Shown in pieces: positions 1 through 6,859 of a stretch of 7,971 nucleotides of DNA; position 1 is the stretch's first letter, and every line of letters begins with the position of its first letter. The notes beneath the pieces are model-generated. The model did not search any database, had not been told where the DNA came from, and saw nothing but the letters and a program-made list of their open reading frames with translations. A program made the position numbers and the translations under genes. The DNA lies in the NCBI GenBank assembly GCA_964481705.1, contig CAYZUC010000117.1, forward strand, positions 1 through 7,971. The letters are read 5' to 3'. The stretch comes from CAYZUC01 sp964481705. Lineage in GTDB: Bacteria > Bacillota > Clostridia > Lachnospirales > Lachnospiraceae.

Positions 1-53
1 TATGATAGGAAAATAATACGAAAAGATTCGGTAATCAATATATATGAAAGGTT

Positions 54-58
54 GGAGG
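54..58 (+). promoter_or_regulatory. Ribosome binding site of pepD (decides the start)
   Basis: GGAGG lies 8 bases before the ATG at 67. The frame can be extended upstream to a TTG at 52, but that TTG and the next codon contain this Shine-Dalgarno sequence, so the TTG has no ribosome binding site of its own. The site therefore supports ATG 67 as the true start. Confidence 0.8.
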
Positions 59-66
59 AAGTTAGA

Positions 67-1512
67 ATGAGTGTTTTAGATTCATTAGAACCGAAAAAAG
101 TATTTCAGTATTTTGAAGAAATCTGTCAGATTCCTCATGGTTCGGGGAATACACAGGCTATCAGTAATTATTTGGTTTCCTTTGCTGAGAAACATGGACT
201 CATGGTGGAACAGGATGAGCTCGGAAACGTATTTATGATAAAGGAAGCCTCACAAGGGTATGAATTAGCGGATACGGTTATGCTCCAGGGACATATGGAT
301 ATGGTATGTGAAAAGACAGGAGAATCCAAGCATAACTTTAACAAGGATCCTTTGCCACTTTGTACCATTGATGATGATGTATTCTCCAGAAATACTACAT
401 TAGGAGCAGATGATGGAATTGCAATTGCATATGCTCTTGCATTCCTTGAGGGAGATTATCCACATCCAAGAGTAGAATTTGTTGCAACGGTTGATGAAGA
501 GATTGGTATGCTTGGGGCAACCGGCATGGATTTGTCCAAAAGCAAAGCAAAGACTTTGCTGAATATAGATTCTGAAGAGGAGGGTATTTTCCTGGCAAGC
601 TGTGCGGGAGGGCTTCGAGGAACCTGCTCGGTGCCGGTTCGTTATAAAGATCGTTCCGGAGAAAAGTATGATTTGGTGGTATGTGGCTGCAAAGGTGGGC
701 ATTCCGGAACCGAAATCGATAAGTATCAGGCAAATGCAAATATCATAATGGGAAGATTATTACACTTTCTTGGTACGAAGTTGGAGTATGATATTACTAC
801 CTTACAGGGTGGTTTGCAGGATAATGCAATTCCAAGAGAAGCGAATGCGGAAATTCTGGTACAAAATGAAGATATGGATGATTTTGAGAGCTTGATTCGT
901 GAATTTGAGAGAACAATTCAGAATGAATTTCGTGCACAGGAGAAGAATATATCGATTTACTGTCAGGACAGGGGCTTTTGCAAGGAGGCTGTTTTGACCC
1001 GTAATACAAAGGAACGGGTAATTTTCCTCCTTAATACCATCCCAGATGGCGTACAGAAGATGAGTATGGAGACCCTGGGACTGGTTCAGACCTCTTTGAA
1101 TGTTGGCATTATGAGACTTAGAAGTAAAGAATTTACACTGGAATGTGCACTTAGAAGCTCTATCAAGTCAGAAAAGTATGCACTTAGTGCTAAATTACGT
1201 TACTTGACGGAAACAATAGGCGGCACATACAACGAAAAGGGAGATTATCCGGCTTGGGAATACAATGAGAAATCGAGGATTCGTCAGATTATGAGCACCA
1301 CATACGAAAAGAATACAGGAAAGAAACCGCTGATCCAAGGAATTCATGCAGGATTGGAGTGCGGTATTATCTATTCTAAGATAAATGGAATTGATATTGT
1401 ATCCTTTGGACCGGATATAAAAGATATTCATACTCCGCGTGAGACTCTTAGTATCTCATCCACACAAAGGACCTGGCAATTATTGTTAGATGTAATGGAG
1501 AATTGCAGATAA
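67..1512 (+). CDS. pepD: Aminoacyl-histidine dipeptidase (M20 peptidase, PepD/PepD-like)
   Basis: Cytosolic zinc dipeptidase that cleaves Xaa-His and other unblocked dipeptides, feeding amino-acid salvage. The product is 481 residues from ATG 67, close to the roughly 485 usual for PepD. No signal peptide is seen. Visible motifs are HMD (H76, D78), LGADDG (D115), DEE (D143, E144, E145), NIDSEEEG (D168) and, near the end, GPDIKDIHTP (H455). By analogy with Vibrio and E. coli PepD, H76, D115, E145, D168 and H455 would bind the two metals, with D78 and E144 catalytic. The middle segment (about 200-390, starting near GGHSGTEI) fits the inserted dimerisation/lid domain of the family. The stop codon overlaps the next start by one base. 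The family call is secure; substrate range is inferred, and a broad beta-Ala-His (carnosinase-like) activity is possible. Confidence 0.93.
   Translation: MSVLDSLEPKKVFQYFEEICQIPHGSGNTQAISNYLVSFAEKHGLMVEQDELGNVFMIKEASQGYELADTVMLQGHMDMVCEKTGESKHNFNKDPLPLCTIDDDVFSRNTTLGADDGIAIAYALAFLEGDYPHPRVEFVATVDEEIGMLGATGMDLSKSKAKTLLNIDSEEEGIFLASCAGGLRGTCSVPVRYKDRSGEKYDLVVCGCKGGHSGTEIDKYQANANIIMGRLLHFLGTKLEYDITTLQGGLQDNAIPREANAEILVQNEDMDDFESLIREFERTIQNEFRAQEKNISIYCQDRGFCKEAVLTRNTKERVIFLLNTIPDGVQKMSMETLGLVQTSLNVGIMRLRSKEFTLECALRSSIKSEKYALSAKLRYLTETIGGTYNEKGDYPAWEYNEKSRIRQIMSTTYEKNTGKKPLIQGIHAGLECGIIYSKINGIDIVSFGPDIKDIHTPRETLSISSTQRTWQLLLDVMENCR
1497..1500 (+). promoter_or_regulatory. Ribosome binding site of the rRNA methyltransferase gene (decides the start)
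   Basis: GGAG inside the last codons of pepD, 11 bases before the ATG at 1512. The alternative in-frame TTG at 1503 is only two bases from this site, too close to use it, so ATG 1512 is preferred. Confidence 0.6.
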
Positions 1513-2873
1513 TGGAACTACCTTCACAATTTGTTTCTAATATGAAAGAACTGCTTGGAGATGATTTTTCCTCGTATGAGCTCAGTTTTCAAAAGAAAAA
1601 TCATTCTGGATTACGAATCAATACCATGAAGGTCAGTGTCGATACTTTTTTGGAGCGATCTCCGTTTTCCATACACAAGGTTCCATGGATTTCCAATGGC
1701 TTTTATTATGGAGAAGAAGATACTCCCTCCAAGCACCCATATTACTATGCAGGTTTGTATTATCTGCAGGAGCCGAGTGCCATGACACCAGCCAATGTAT
1801 TGCCGGTTGAGGAAGGTGATCATGTATTGGATTTGTGCGGTGCGCCAGGCGGAAAAGCAACAGAGCTGGGGGCCAAATTGAACGGAACCGGCTTTTTACT
1901 CGCCAACGATATTAGTAATTCAAGAGCGGGTGCCATGTTAAAGAATCTTGAGTTGTTTGGAATTTCAAATATGTTTGTAACCAGTGAGAATCCGGAAAAG
2001 CTGGCTGTGTGTTACCCACATTATTTTGATAAAATCCTCGTAGATGCACCTTGCTCAGGAGAGGGAATGTTTCGAAAGGATCATTCGTTAATCAAGAGCT
2101 GGGAAAATCATGGACCGGAGTATTATGCGCCAATTCAGACAGAGATTATGGAAAGTGCTGTTTCTATGCTGCGTCCGGGGGGAATGCTTTTGTATTCAAC
2201 CTGTACCTTTTCAGAATTGGAAGATGAGAAGATTATTTTGGGTGTCTTACAGCGACATAGTGATATGTCACTGATACCGATCCCCAATCGATACGAAGGA
2301 TTTCATGAGGGGAGATGCGGGCTTAAGGACTGTGTTCGTATTTATCCGCATGAGATTTGCGGGGAGGGACATTTTCTCGCGTTACTTCAGAAGCGTGAAG
2401 AAAATGGCTATGAGAGAAAAAAACGTGTAAACAGAAATAAAAGAGATAAGCTCTGTAAAGAAGCACAGGAGATGCTGTATGAATTTGGTATATCCTGTGA
2501 CACACAGAATGTAATGTTACGAGATGAGAACATCTATCTGCTCCCTGAGGAAGCAGAACCAATTCGTGGAATTCGTTATCTACGTACCGGTTTATTAGCA
2601 GGTAAAGAAAAGAAGGGACACTTTGAACCTTCTCAGGCAATTGCTATGTCCAAGTATGCGTTATCTTATCCACATCGGCTTACCCTATCGGTACAGGATG
2701 ATAGACTTCTTCGTTACTTAAAGGGCGAGACCATTACGATAGAATCAGGGGAAACAGATCAGCAAAAGGGTTATGTACTGGTATGTGTGGAGGACTATCC
2801 GCTGGGATTTGGAAAAGTAATGAATGGATGTATGTTGAAGAATAAATATCAGAGCGGATGGAGAATGGTGTGA
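1512..2873 (+). CDS. rsmF: RsmF-type 16S rRNA cytosine-C5 methyltransferase (NOL1/NOP2/Sun family)
   Basis: SAM-dependent enzyme that makes 5-methylcytosine in rRNA. E. coli RsmF acts on 16S C1407; the exact target here is inferred. The product is 453 residues from ATG 1512. The SAM-binding motif LDLCGAPGGK runs from about residue 106 to 115. Motif IV, DAPCSGEG, places C181 as the cysteine that helps release the product, and motif VI, STCT, places C231 as the nucleophile; having both is the hallmark of RNA m5C methyltransferases. The N-terminal segment with LQEPSAM (near residue 80) is also typical. The C-terminal third (about 330-453), ending in GYPLGFGKV-like and GWRM elements, matches the RNA-binding PUA-like region of RsmF proteins. 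The start overlaps the pepD stop as TAATG, and its own stop overlaps the next gene as TGATG, suggesting coupled translation. A neighbouring-position target (as for YebU/RsmF variants that make several m5C) cannot be excluded. Confidence 0.9.
   Translation: MELPSQFVSNMKELLGDDFSSYELSFQKKNHSGLRINTMKVSVDTFLERSPFSIHKVPWISNGFYYGEEDTPSKHPYYYAGLYYLQEPSAMTPANVLPVEEGDHVLDLCGAPGGKATELGAKLNGTGFLLANDISNSRAGAMLKNLELFGISNMFVTSENPEKLAVCYPHYFDKILVDAPCSGEGMFRKDHSLIKSWENHGPEYYAPIQTEIMESAVSMLRPGGMLLYSTCTFSELEDEKIILGVLQRHSDMSLIPIPNRYEGFHEGRCGLKDCVRIYPHEICGEGHFLALLQKREENGYERKKRVNRNKRDKLCKEAQEMLYEFGISCDTQNVMLRDENIYLLPEEAEPIRGIRYLRTGLLAGKEKKGHFEPSQAIAMSKYALSYPHRLTLSVQDDRLLRYLKGETITIESGETDQQKGYVLVCVEDYPLGFGKVMNGCMLKNKYQSGWRMV
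2860..2863 (+). promoter_or_regulatory. Ribosome binding site of the RsuA-type gene (decides the start)
   Basis: GGAG sits 9 bases before the ATG at 2873, which overlaps the upstream TGA stop. The frame is open to an earlier ATG at 2858, but that codon abuts this site, and the later ATG at 2882 is 18 bases away from it. Position 2873 is the best-spaced choice. Confidence 0.6.
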
Positions 2874-3613
2874 TGGCTACGATGCGTTTGGATAAGCTAT
2901 TATCTAGTCAGGGAATTGCTTCGAGAAGTGAACTTAAGAAAATACTAAAGACTGGTGCAGTCATGGTTAATGGAATAAGTGAAACAAAGCCTGAAAGAAA
3001 AATAGAGACGGAATGCGACAGCATCACTTATCAGGGAAGACCTGTTATATTCGAGAAATATGTATATTATATCTTGAATAAACCAGCTGGAGTAGTCTCT
3101 GCCACAATGGATTCAAAGGAACCTACTGTGATTGATTTGTTAAAGGAAGAGGGTTATTCGGATTTGTTTCCGGTTGGCAGATTGGACAAAGATACCGAAG
3201 GATTTCTATTGATAACCAATGATGGAGAACTGGCACACAATCTGTTATCTCCCAAAAAACATGTAGATAAGACGTATTTTGCCAGAATAGATCAGAAAAT
3301 TAGTGAGGAGGATATTCAAGCCTTTCAATTAGGAATTGATATTGGGGAAAAGGAGCTTACACTTCCGGCAGAATTGGCTGTCAGTCATGAAGAGGAACCG
3401 GTTGAGGTCATGGTAACGATTCGGGAAGGAAAATTTCATCAGATTAAGAGGATGTTTGAGGCGCGAGGCAAGAAGGTACTGTATTTGAAAAGAATTTCTA
3501 TGGGAAATATGAGTCTGCCCTTTGATTTAAAGACGGGGCAATATCGAAAGCTTACGAAACATGAGTTGGATTCGATTCAAAAGAAAACAGGATTTTGTGA
3601 TACTGAGTTTTAG
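2873..3613 (+). CDS. rsuA: RsuA/RluB-family rRNA pseudouridine synthase
   Basis: Isomerises a specific uridine of ribosomal RNA to pseudouridine; E. coli RsuA makes Psi516 of 16S rRNA. The product is 246 residues. An N-terminal S4 RNA-binding domain (about residues 4-50, RLDKLLSSQGIASR then VMVNG) is followed by the catalytic domain, with LNKPAGVVS, the active-site loop GRLDKDTEG (catalytic Asp D105), LITNDGELAH, KTYFARI and the late EGKFHQIKRMF block. The short length, without the long basic tail seen in RluB/RluE, and the LLSPKKHVDKTY segment favour RsuA over RluB. That choice is a judgement: the family is certain, the target uridine is not. It starts one base inside the methyltransferase gene, so both are probably translated together and act on the ribosome during assembly. 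The next gene follows after 15 bases in the same reading frame. Confidence 0.9.
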   Translation: MATMRLDKLLSSQGIASRSELKKILKTGAVMVNGISETKPERKIETECDSITYQGRPVIFEKYVYYILNKPAGVVSATMDSKEPTVIDLLKEEGYSDLFPVGRLDKDTEGFLLITNDGELAHNLLSPKKHVDKTYFARIDQKISEEDIQAFQLGIDIGEKELTLPAELAVSHEEEPVEVMVTIREGKFHQIKRMFEARGKKVLYLKRISMGNMSLPFDLKTGQYRKLTKHELDSIQKKTGFCDTEF

Positions 3614-3628
3614 AGAAATGGAGACGCG

Positions 3629-4294
3629 ATGTTAGAAAATATAAAAGCAGCAATATTTGATTTGGATGGTACATTAGTGGATTCTATGTGGATTTGGAGA
3701 AGCATTGATGAAGAGTATCTGGGAAGGTTTGGAATCGAGTGCCCGGATGATATACAGATTGGAATTGAAGGTATGTCATTTTCTGAGACAGCTGTATATT
3801 TCAAGGAACGTTTTCATATTCCGGACAGCCTGGAGAAAATGAAGAGTGATTGGAACGAGATGGCCAGAGATAAATACCGAAATGAAGTTCCCATGAAGCC
3901 GGGAGCGATTGAATTTCTTCAGAAATGTAAGGAGTGTGGGCTGAAACTGGGAATTGCAACAAGCAACTCAAGGGAATTGGTGGAGGAAATTGGGCGTACT
4001 CACGGATTCCAGAATTACTTTGATGTCATTATGACTGCCTGTGAAGTAGACAGAGGTAAGCCATTTCCAGATGTATACCTTGAGACTGCGAGAAGACTGT
4101 CTGTAAAACCAGAGGAATGTATAGTCTTTGAAGATATTGAACCCGGAATCATGGCTGGATGTAATGCTGGAATGCGCGTATGTGCTGTTGAAGATGAGTA
4201 CTCGTTACAAATGAAAAGTGTAAAACAAAAGATTTCGGATTATTACATCAAGGATTATTATGAGATTCTTGATGCACTTGATAAAATATCGTAG
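3629..4294 (+). CDS. HAD-superfamily hydrolase, beta-phosphoglucomutase-like (subfamily IA)
   Basis: Predicted cytosolic Mg-dependent phosphatase or phosphomutase of 221 residues, a normal length for the group. All four HAD motifs are present: motif I FDLDGTLVDS (nucleophile D11, acid/base D13), motif II ATSNS (T111, S112), motif III lysine in GKPFPD (K144), and motif IV FEDIEPG (E168, D169). The helical cap between residues about 15 and 85 is the type found in beta-phosphoglucomutase and related sugar- or nucleotide-phosphate phosphatases. GGAG at 3620-3623 is 5 bases before the ATG. The substrate cannot be read from the sequence. D11 plus D13 is compatible with both phosphatase and mutase activity. 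The gene lies between rRNA-modification and radical SAM genes, which may indicate a housekeeping phosphatase acting on a nucleotide or a damaged metabolite, but that is inference. Confidence 0.87.
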   Translation: MLENIKAAIFDLDGTLVDSMWIWRSIDEEYLGRFGIECPDDIQIGIEGMSFSETAVYFKERFHIPDSLEKMKSDWNEMARDKYRNEVPMKPGAIEFLQKCKECGLKLGIATSNSRELVEEIGRTHGFQNYFDVIMTACEVDRGKPFPDVYLETARRLSVKPEECIVFEDIEPGIMAGCNAGMRVCAVEDEYSLQMKSVKQKISDYYIKDYYEILDALDKIS

Positions 4295-4306
4295 AAAGAA
4301 GAAACA

Positions 4307-6217
4307 ATGAAAAATAGTTTTTTGCCGATTTCAAGACAGGATATGAAGGATCAGAATATAAAACAGCTGGACTTTGTCTATGTCTGTGGGGATGCATATG
4401 TGGATCATCCATCCTTTGGACATGCAATCATCAGTCGCGTGCTGGAGGCAACCGGATATACCGTTGGAATCATTTCACAGCCGGATTGGACAAAAAAAGA
4501 GAGCATAGATATATTAGGTGAACCTAGACTGGGCTTTCTGGTCACAGCCGGAAATATGGATTCCATGGTCAATCACTACTATGTATCAAAGAAACATCGT
4601 CAGACGGATTCCTATACGCCGGGAGGGATTATGGGAAAGCGGCCGGATTATGCAACCATTGTATACTGTAATCTGATTCGGCAGACATATAAGGATAAGC
4701 CAATCATAGTTGGCGGTATTGAAGCAAGCTTGAGACGTATGGCACATTATGATTATTGGTCTGGGAAATTCAAACGTTCTATCCTCCTGGATTCGGGTGC
4801 AGATATTATCTCCTATGGAATGGGCGAGAAATCAATCGTAGAAATTGCAGAGGCATTAAATTCGGGCATTCAGATAAAAGATATTACGTTTATTAAAGGA
4901 ACGGTCTACAAAACAAGAGAAATCAATCCGGGATATGATATTGTCATGCTTCCGGGCTACGAAGCTATGAAGGAAGATAAGCTATTGTATGCCAAGAGCT
5001 TTTATACTCAGTATCAGAATACGGATCCCTATAATGGCAAGGTTTTAGTAGAGGAATACCGGAATCATGTTTACATTGTCCAGAATAGTCCGGCACTTCC
5101 GTTGACGACAGAGGAAATGGATCGGGTATACAGTCTTCCCTATCAGAGAACGGCACACCCATCTTATGAATCGGAAGGCGGAGTACCTGCCACAGAGGAG
5201 ATTAAATTTAGTCTCATCAGCAATCGTGGATGCTTTGGCGGCTGTAATTTTTGTGCACTTACCTTTCATCAGGGAAGGATTATCCAAAAACGAAGTCATG
5301 AGTCTTTAATCCAGGAAGCGAATCTATTTCAGTATGATCCGGATTTTAAAGGATATATCCATGATGTTGGTGGACCAACTGCGAATTTTCGTAATCCATC
5401 GTGCGATAAACAGTTAAAATCCGGTGTGTGTAAGAATAAACAATGTTTGTTTCCAGAACCATGTAAAAATCTGCGAGTGGATCACAGTGATTACATTCAA
5501 TTGCTGCGAAAACTTCGTGAAGTTCCGAAGGTAAAGAAAGTATTTATACGTTCCGGCATTCGTTTTGACTATCTGATGGCAGATGCGGATGACACCTTTT
5601 TTAAAGAGCTTGTGACACATCATGTCAGTGGACAGCTTAAGGTTGCACCAGAACATATTTGTGATAATGTTCTTCAAAAAATGGGGAAACCAAGAAAGAA
5701 TGTTTACGAGGCTTTCTGTAAGAAATATCGTTTGTTGAACGAACAGATTGGTAAGAAACAGTTTCTGGTTCCTTATCTGATGTCCTCACATCCTGGCTCT
5801 ACGATGAGGGAAGCGGTTACACTTGCAGAATATCTGCGTGATACCGGTTACACACCGGAACAAGTACAGGATTTTTATCCGACGCCGTCCACCTTGTCCA
5901 CAGTTATGTACTATACCGGCATCGACCCACGTGATGGAAAAGAAGTATACACAGCAAAGAATCCGCATGAGAAATCAATGCAGAGAGCGTTAATCCAGTA
6001 TAAGAATCCGAAGAACCATGAGCTTGTTATGGAGGCTCTTAAAATGGCAGGAAGAGAGGATTTGATTGGTTGGGATAAAAAATGTCTGATTCATCCGGCA
6101 AGAAACGAGCACGGAAGCTGGAAAGGTAATGAGCGACAGAAGGCAGAGTCCAATGATAGAAAACGTACGATGAGCAAACATAAAACGATTCGTAATGTTC
6201 ATAAAAAGAAACGCTAG
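4307..6217 (+). CDS. ygiQ: YgiQ-family radical SAM protein
   Basis: Predicted 4Fe-4S radical SAM enzyme of 636 residues whose reaction is, to my knowledge, not established. The N-terminal half (about 1-290) is the YgiQ-specific domain, recognisable by GDAYVDHPSFGHA, ISQPDW and VGGIEASLRRMAHYDYW. The radical SAM core begins with CFGGCNFC, a CxxxCxxC motif at C309, C313 and C316 that should hold the SAM-binding cluster. A second group of cysteines follows at C366, C375, C380 and C386. The remainder, with KVAPEH, SSHPGST and QDFYPTPSTLS, is typical of the family C-terminal region. The last 31 residues are strongly basic (13 Lys/Arg), a likely nucleic-acid-contacting or disordered tail. The ribosome binding site is weak: only an AGAAGAAA-like purine stretch precedes ATG 4307, so translation may depend on the upstream gene, whose stop is 12 bases away. 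Confidence 0.92.
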   Translation: MKNSFLPISRQDMKDQNIKQLDFVYVCGDAYVDHPSFGHAIISRVLEATGYTVGIISQPDWTKKESIDILGEPRLGFLVTAGNMDSMVNHYYVSKKHRQTDSYTPGGIMGKRPDYATIVYCNLIRQTYKDKPIIVGGIEASLRRMAHYDYWSGKFKRSILLDSGADIISYGMGEKSIVEIAEALNSGIQIKDITFIKGTVYKTREINPGYDIVMLPGYEAMKEDKLLYAKSFYTQYQNTDPYNGKVLVEEYRNHVYIVQNSPALPLTTEEMDRVYSLPYQRTAHPSYESEGGVPATEEIKFSLISNRGCFGGCNFCALTFHQGRIIQKRSHESLIQEANLFQYDPDFKGYIHDVGGPTANFRNPSCDKQLKSGVCKNKQCLFPEPCKNLRVDHSDYIQLLRKLREVPKVKKVFIRSGIRFDYLMADADDTFFKELVTHHVSGQLKVAPEHICDNVLQKMGKPRKNVYEAFCKKYRLLNEQIGKKQFLVPYLMSSHPGSTMREAVTLAEYLRDTGYTPEQVQDFYPTPSTLSTVMYYTGIDPRDGKEVYTAKNPHEKSMQRALIQYKNPKNHELVMEALKMAGREDLIGWDKKCLIHPARNEHGSWKGNERQKAESNDRKRTMSKHKTIRNVHKKKR

Positions 6218-6248
6218 AATAAGAAGTACCGAAAAGCAGAAATGAAAT

Positions 6249-6252
6249 GGAG
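6249..6252 (+). promoter_or_regulatory. Ribosome binding site of the membrane protein gene
   Basis: GGAG with 7 bases to the ATG at 6260. It supports the small, unrecognised protein as a genuinely translated gene with this start. Confidence 0.6.
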
Positions 6253-6259
6253 ATAGTCT

Positions 6260-6841
6260 ATGAAAAAGAAGATAAAAGGACAGTATGGTTATTTAACATA
6301 TCAAAGAAGGGTAGAATTGATTAAAACGTTACTACTCTTTGCGATTGCGCTGTCCGTTTTTATCATTGGGTATATAAATACTGGGAAGAAGGAAAATTTA
6401 TTTACGGTTATTTCAATACTTGGAATGCTTCCAGCCTGCCGAAACGCAGTAACCTGTTTTATGTTTTATCGTTATCATGGTGGGAAGAGTAATGAAATGG
6501 AAAGAATACAGGAGCATGCAGGTGACGCTGGGATTTTTTTCGATTCGGTCATCACGACAACATCAAAATCTTATCCGGTTTATGCTTTTACCTGTGTGAA
6601 AGGGAATATAATCGGTTATTCCAATATTTCAGCGGCAGATGGGAAAATTGTTGAAAAGCATCTAAAGGATTTTTCTCGTAAAAATGGAATAAAGAATGTT
6701 ACGGTAACAATCATTTTGGATCTCCAACAGTTCCTGAATCGTTTGGATGAGCTGCAGAGGCTGCAGGGAACGGAAACGGAGACAAATAAAGTGTCTGTTG
6801 ATGAACAAGCATTGACTTTAATTGGACAGTTATCCTTATAA
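6260..6841 (+). CDS. Hypothetical two-helix membrane protein
   Basis: A 193-residue protein that I cannot assign to a characterised family. It opens with a basic stretch (MKKKIKG), followed by a hydrophobic segment at about residues 20-39 and a second at about 46-69, with a short Gly/Lys/Asn turn between them. The second carries P58, C60 and R61, unusual inside a membrane helix. The basic N-terminus suggests an inside-facing start, so the soluble part (about 72-193) should also face the cytoplasm. That part has an alternating hydrophobic pattern (YPVYAFTC, VTVTIILDL) consistent with a small alpha/beta domain. There is no lipoprotein or cleavable-signal pattern. A good GGAG site and coding-like composition support a real gene. 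I recall similar proteins beside ygiQ in Lachnospiraceae, but this was not checked. Function unknown; its position suggests co-expression with the rRNA-modification genes. Confidence 0.75.
   Translation: MKKKIKGQYGYLTYQRRVELIKTLLLFAIALSVFIIGYINTGKKENLFTVISILGMLPACRNAVTCFMFYRYHGGKSNEMERIQEHAGDAGIFFDSVITTTSKSYPVYAFTCVKGNIIGYSNISAADGKIVEKHLKDFSRKNGIKNVTVTIILDLQQFLNRLDELQRLQGTETETNKVSVDEQALTLIGQLSL
6751..6781 (+). repeat. Two adjacent short tandem duplications inside the membrane protein gene
   Basis: GCTGCAGAG (6751-6759) is followed directly by GCTGCAGGG (6760-6768), one mismatch apart. One base later ACGGAA (6770-6775) is followed by ACGGAG (6776-6781). Both units are multiples of three, so the frame is kept, and they encode LQRLQG and TETET near residues 166-174. 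They look like small replication-slippage duplications. Confidence 0.6.
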
Positions 6842-6859
6842 TCATAGAAAAGGAAAAGA

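Noticed and set aside
1..6. TATGAT, close to a sigma-A -10 box, 61 bases before pepD
   Set aside because: The -35 region would lie outside the window and no extended -10 context can be seen; one hexamer in A/T-rich sequence is weak evidence.
52..66. Upstream TTG start for pepD giving five extra residues
   Set aside because: The codons overlap the GGAGG ribosome binding site used by the ATG at 67; no binding site precedes the TTG.
395..739. Open frame of over 100 codons on the minus strand inside pepD
   Set aside because: It lies wholly opposite a well-supported gene, has no recognisable domain, and its composition is what antisense of coding sequence gives.
1503..1511. Upstream TTG start for the rRNA methyltransferase
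   Set aside because: It is only two bases from the GGAG site; ATG 1512 is well spaced and overlaps the pepD stop.
2323..2640. Open frame of about 105 codons on the minus strand inside the methyltransferase gene
   Set aside because: Opposite a well-supported coding region with conserved C-terminal elements; no motif and no convincing ribosome binding site noticed.
2858..2872. Upstream ATG start for the RsuA-type gene
   Set aside because: It overlaps the GGAG site itself; ATG 2873 has a 9-base spacing and RsuA proteins begin close to the MRLDK motif.
6242..6256. Five-triplet mini reading frame (ATG to TAG) just before the membrane protein gene
   Set aside because: Too short, and no clear ribosome binding site precedes it; it overlaps the GGAG site of the next gene and is probably chance.
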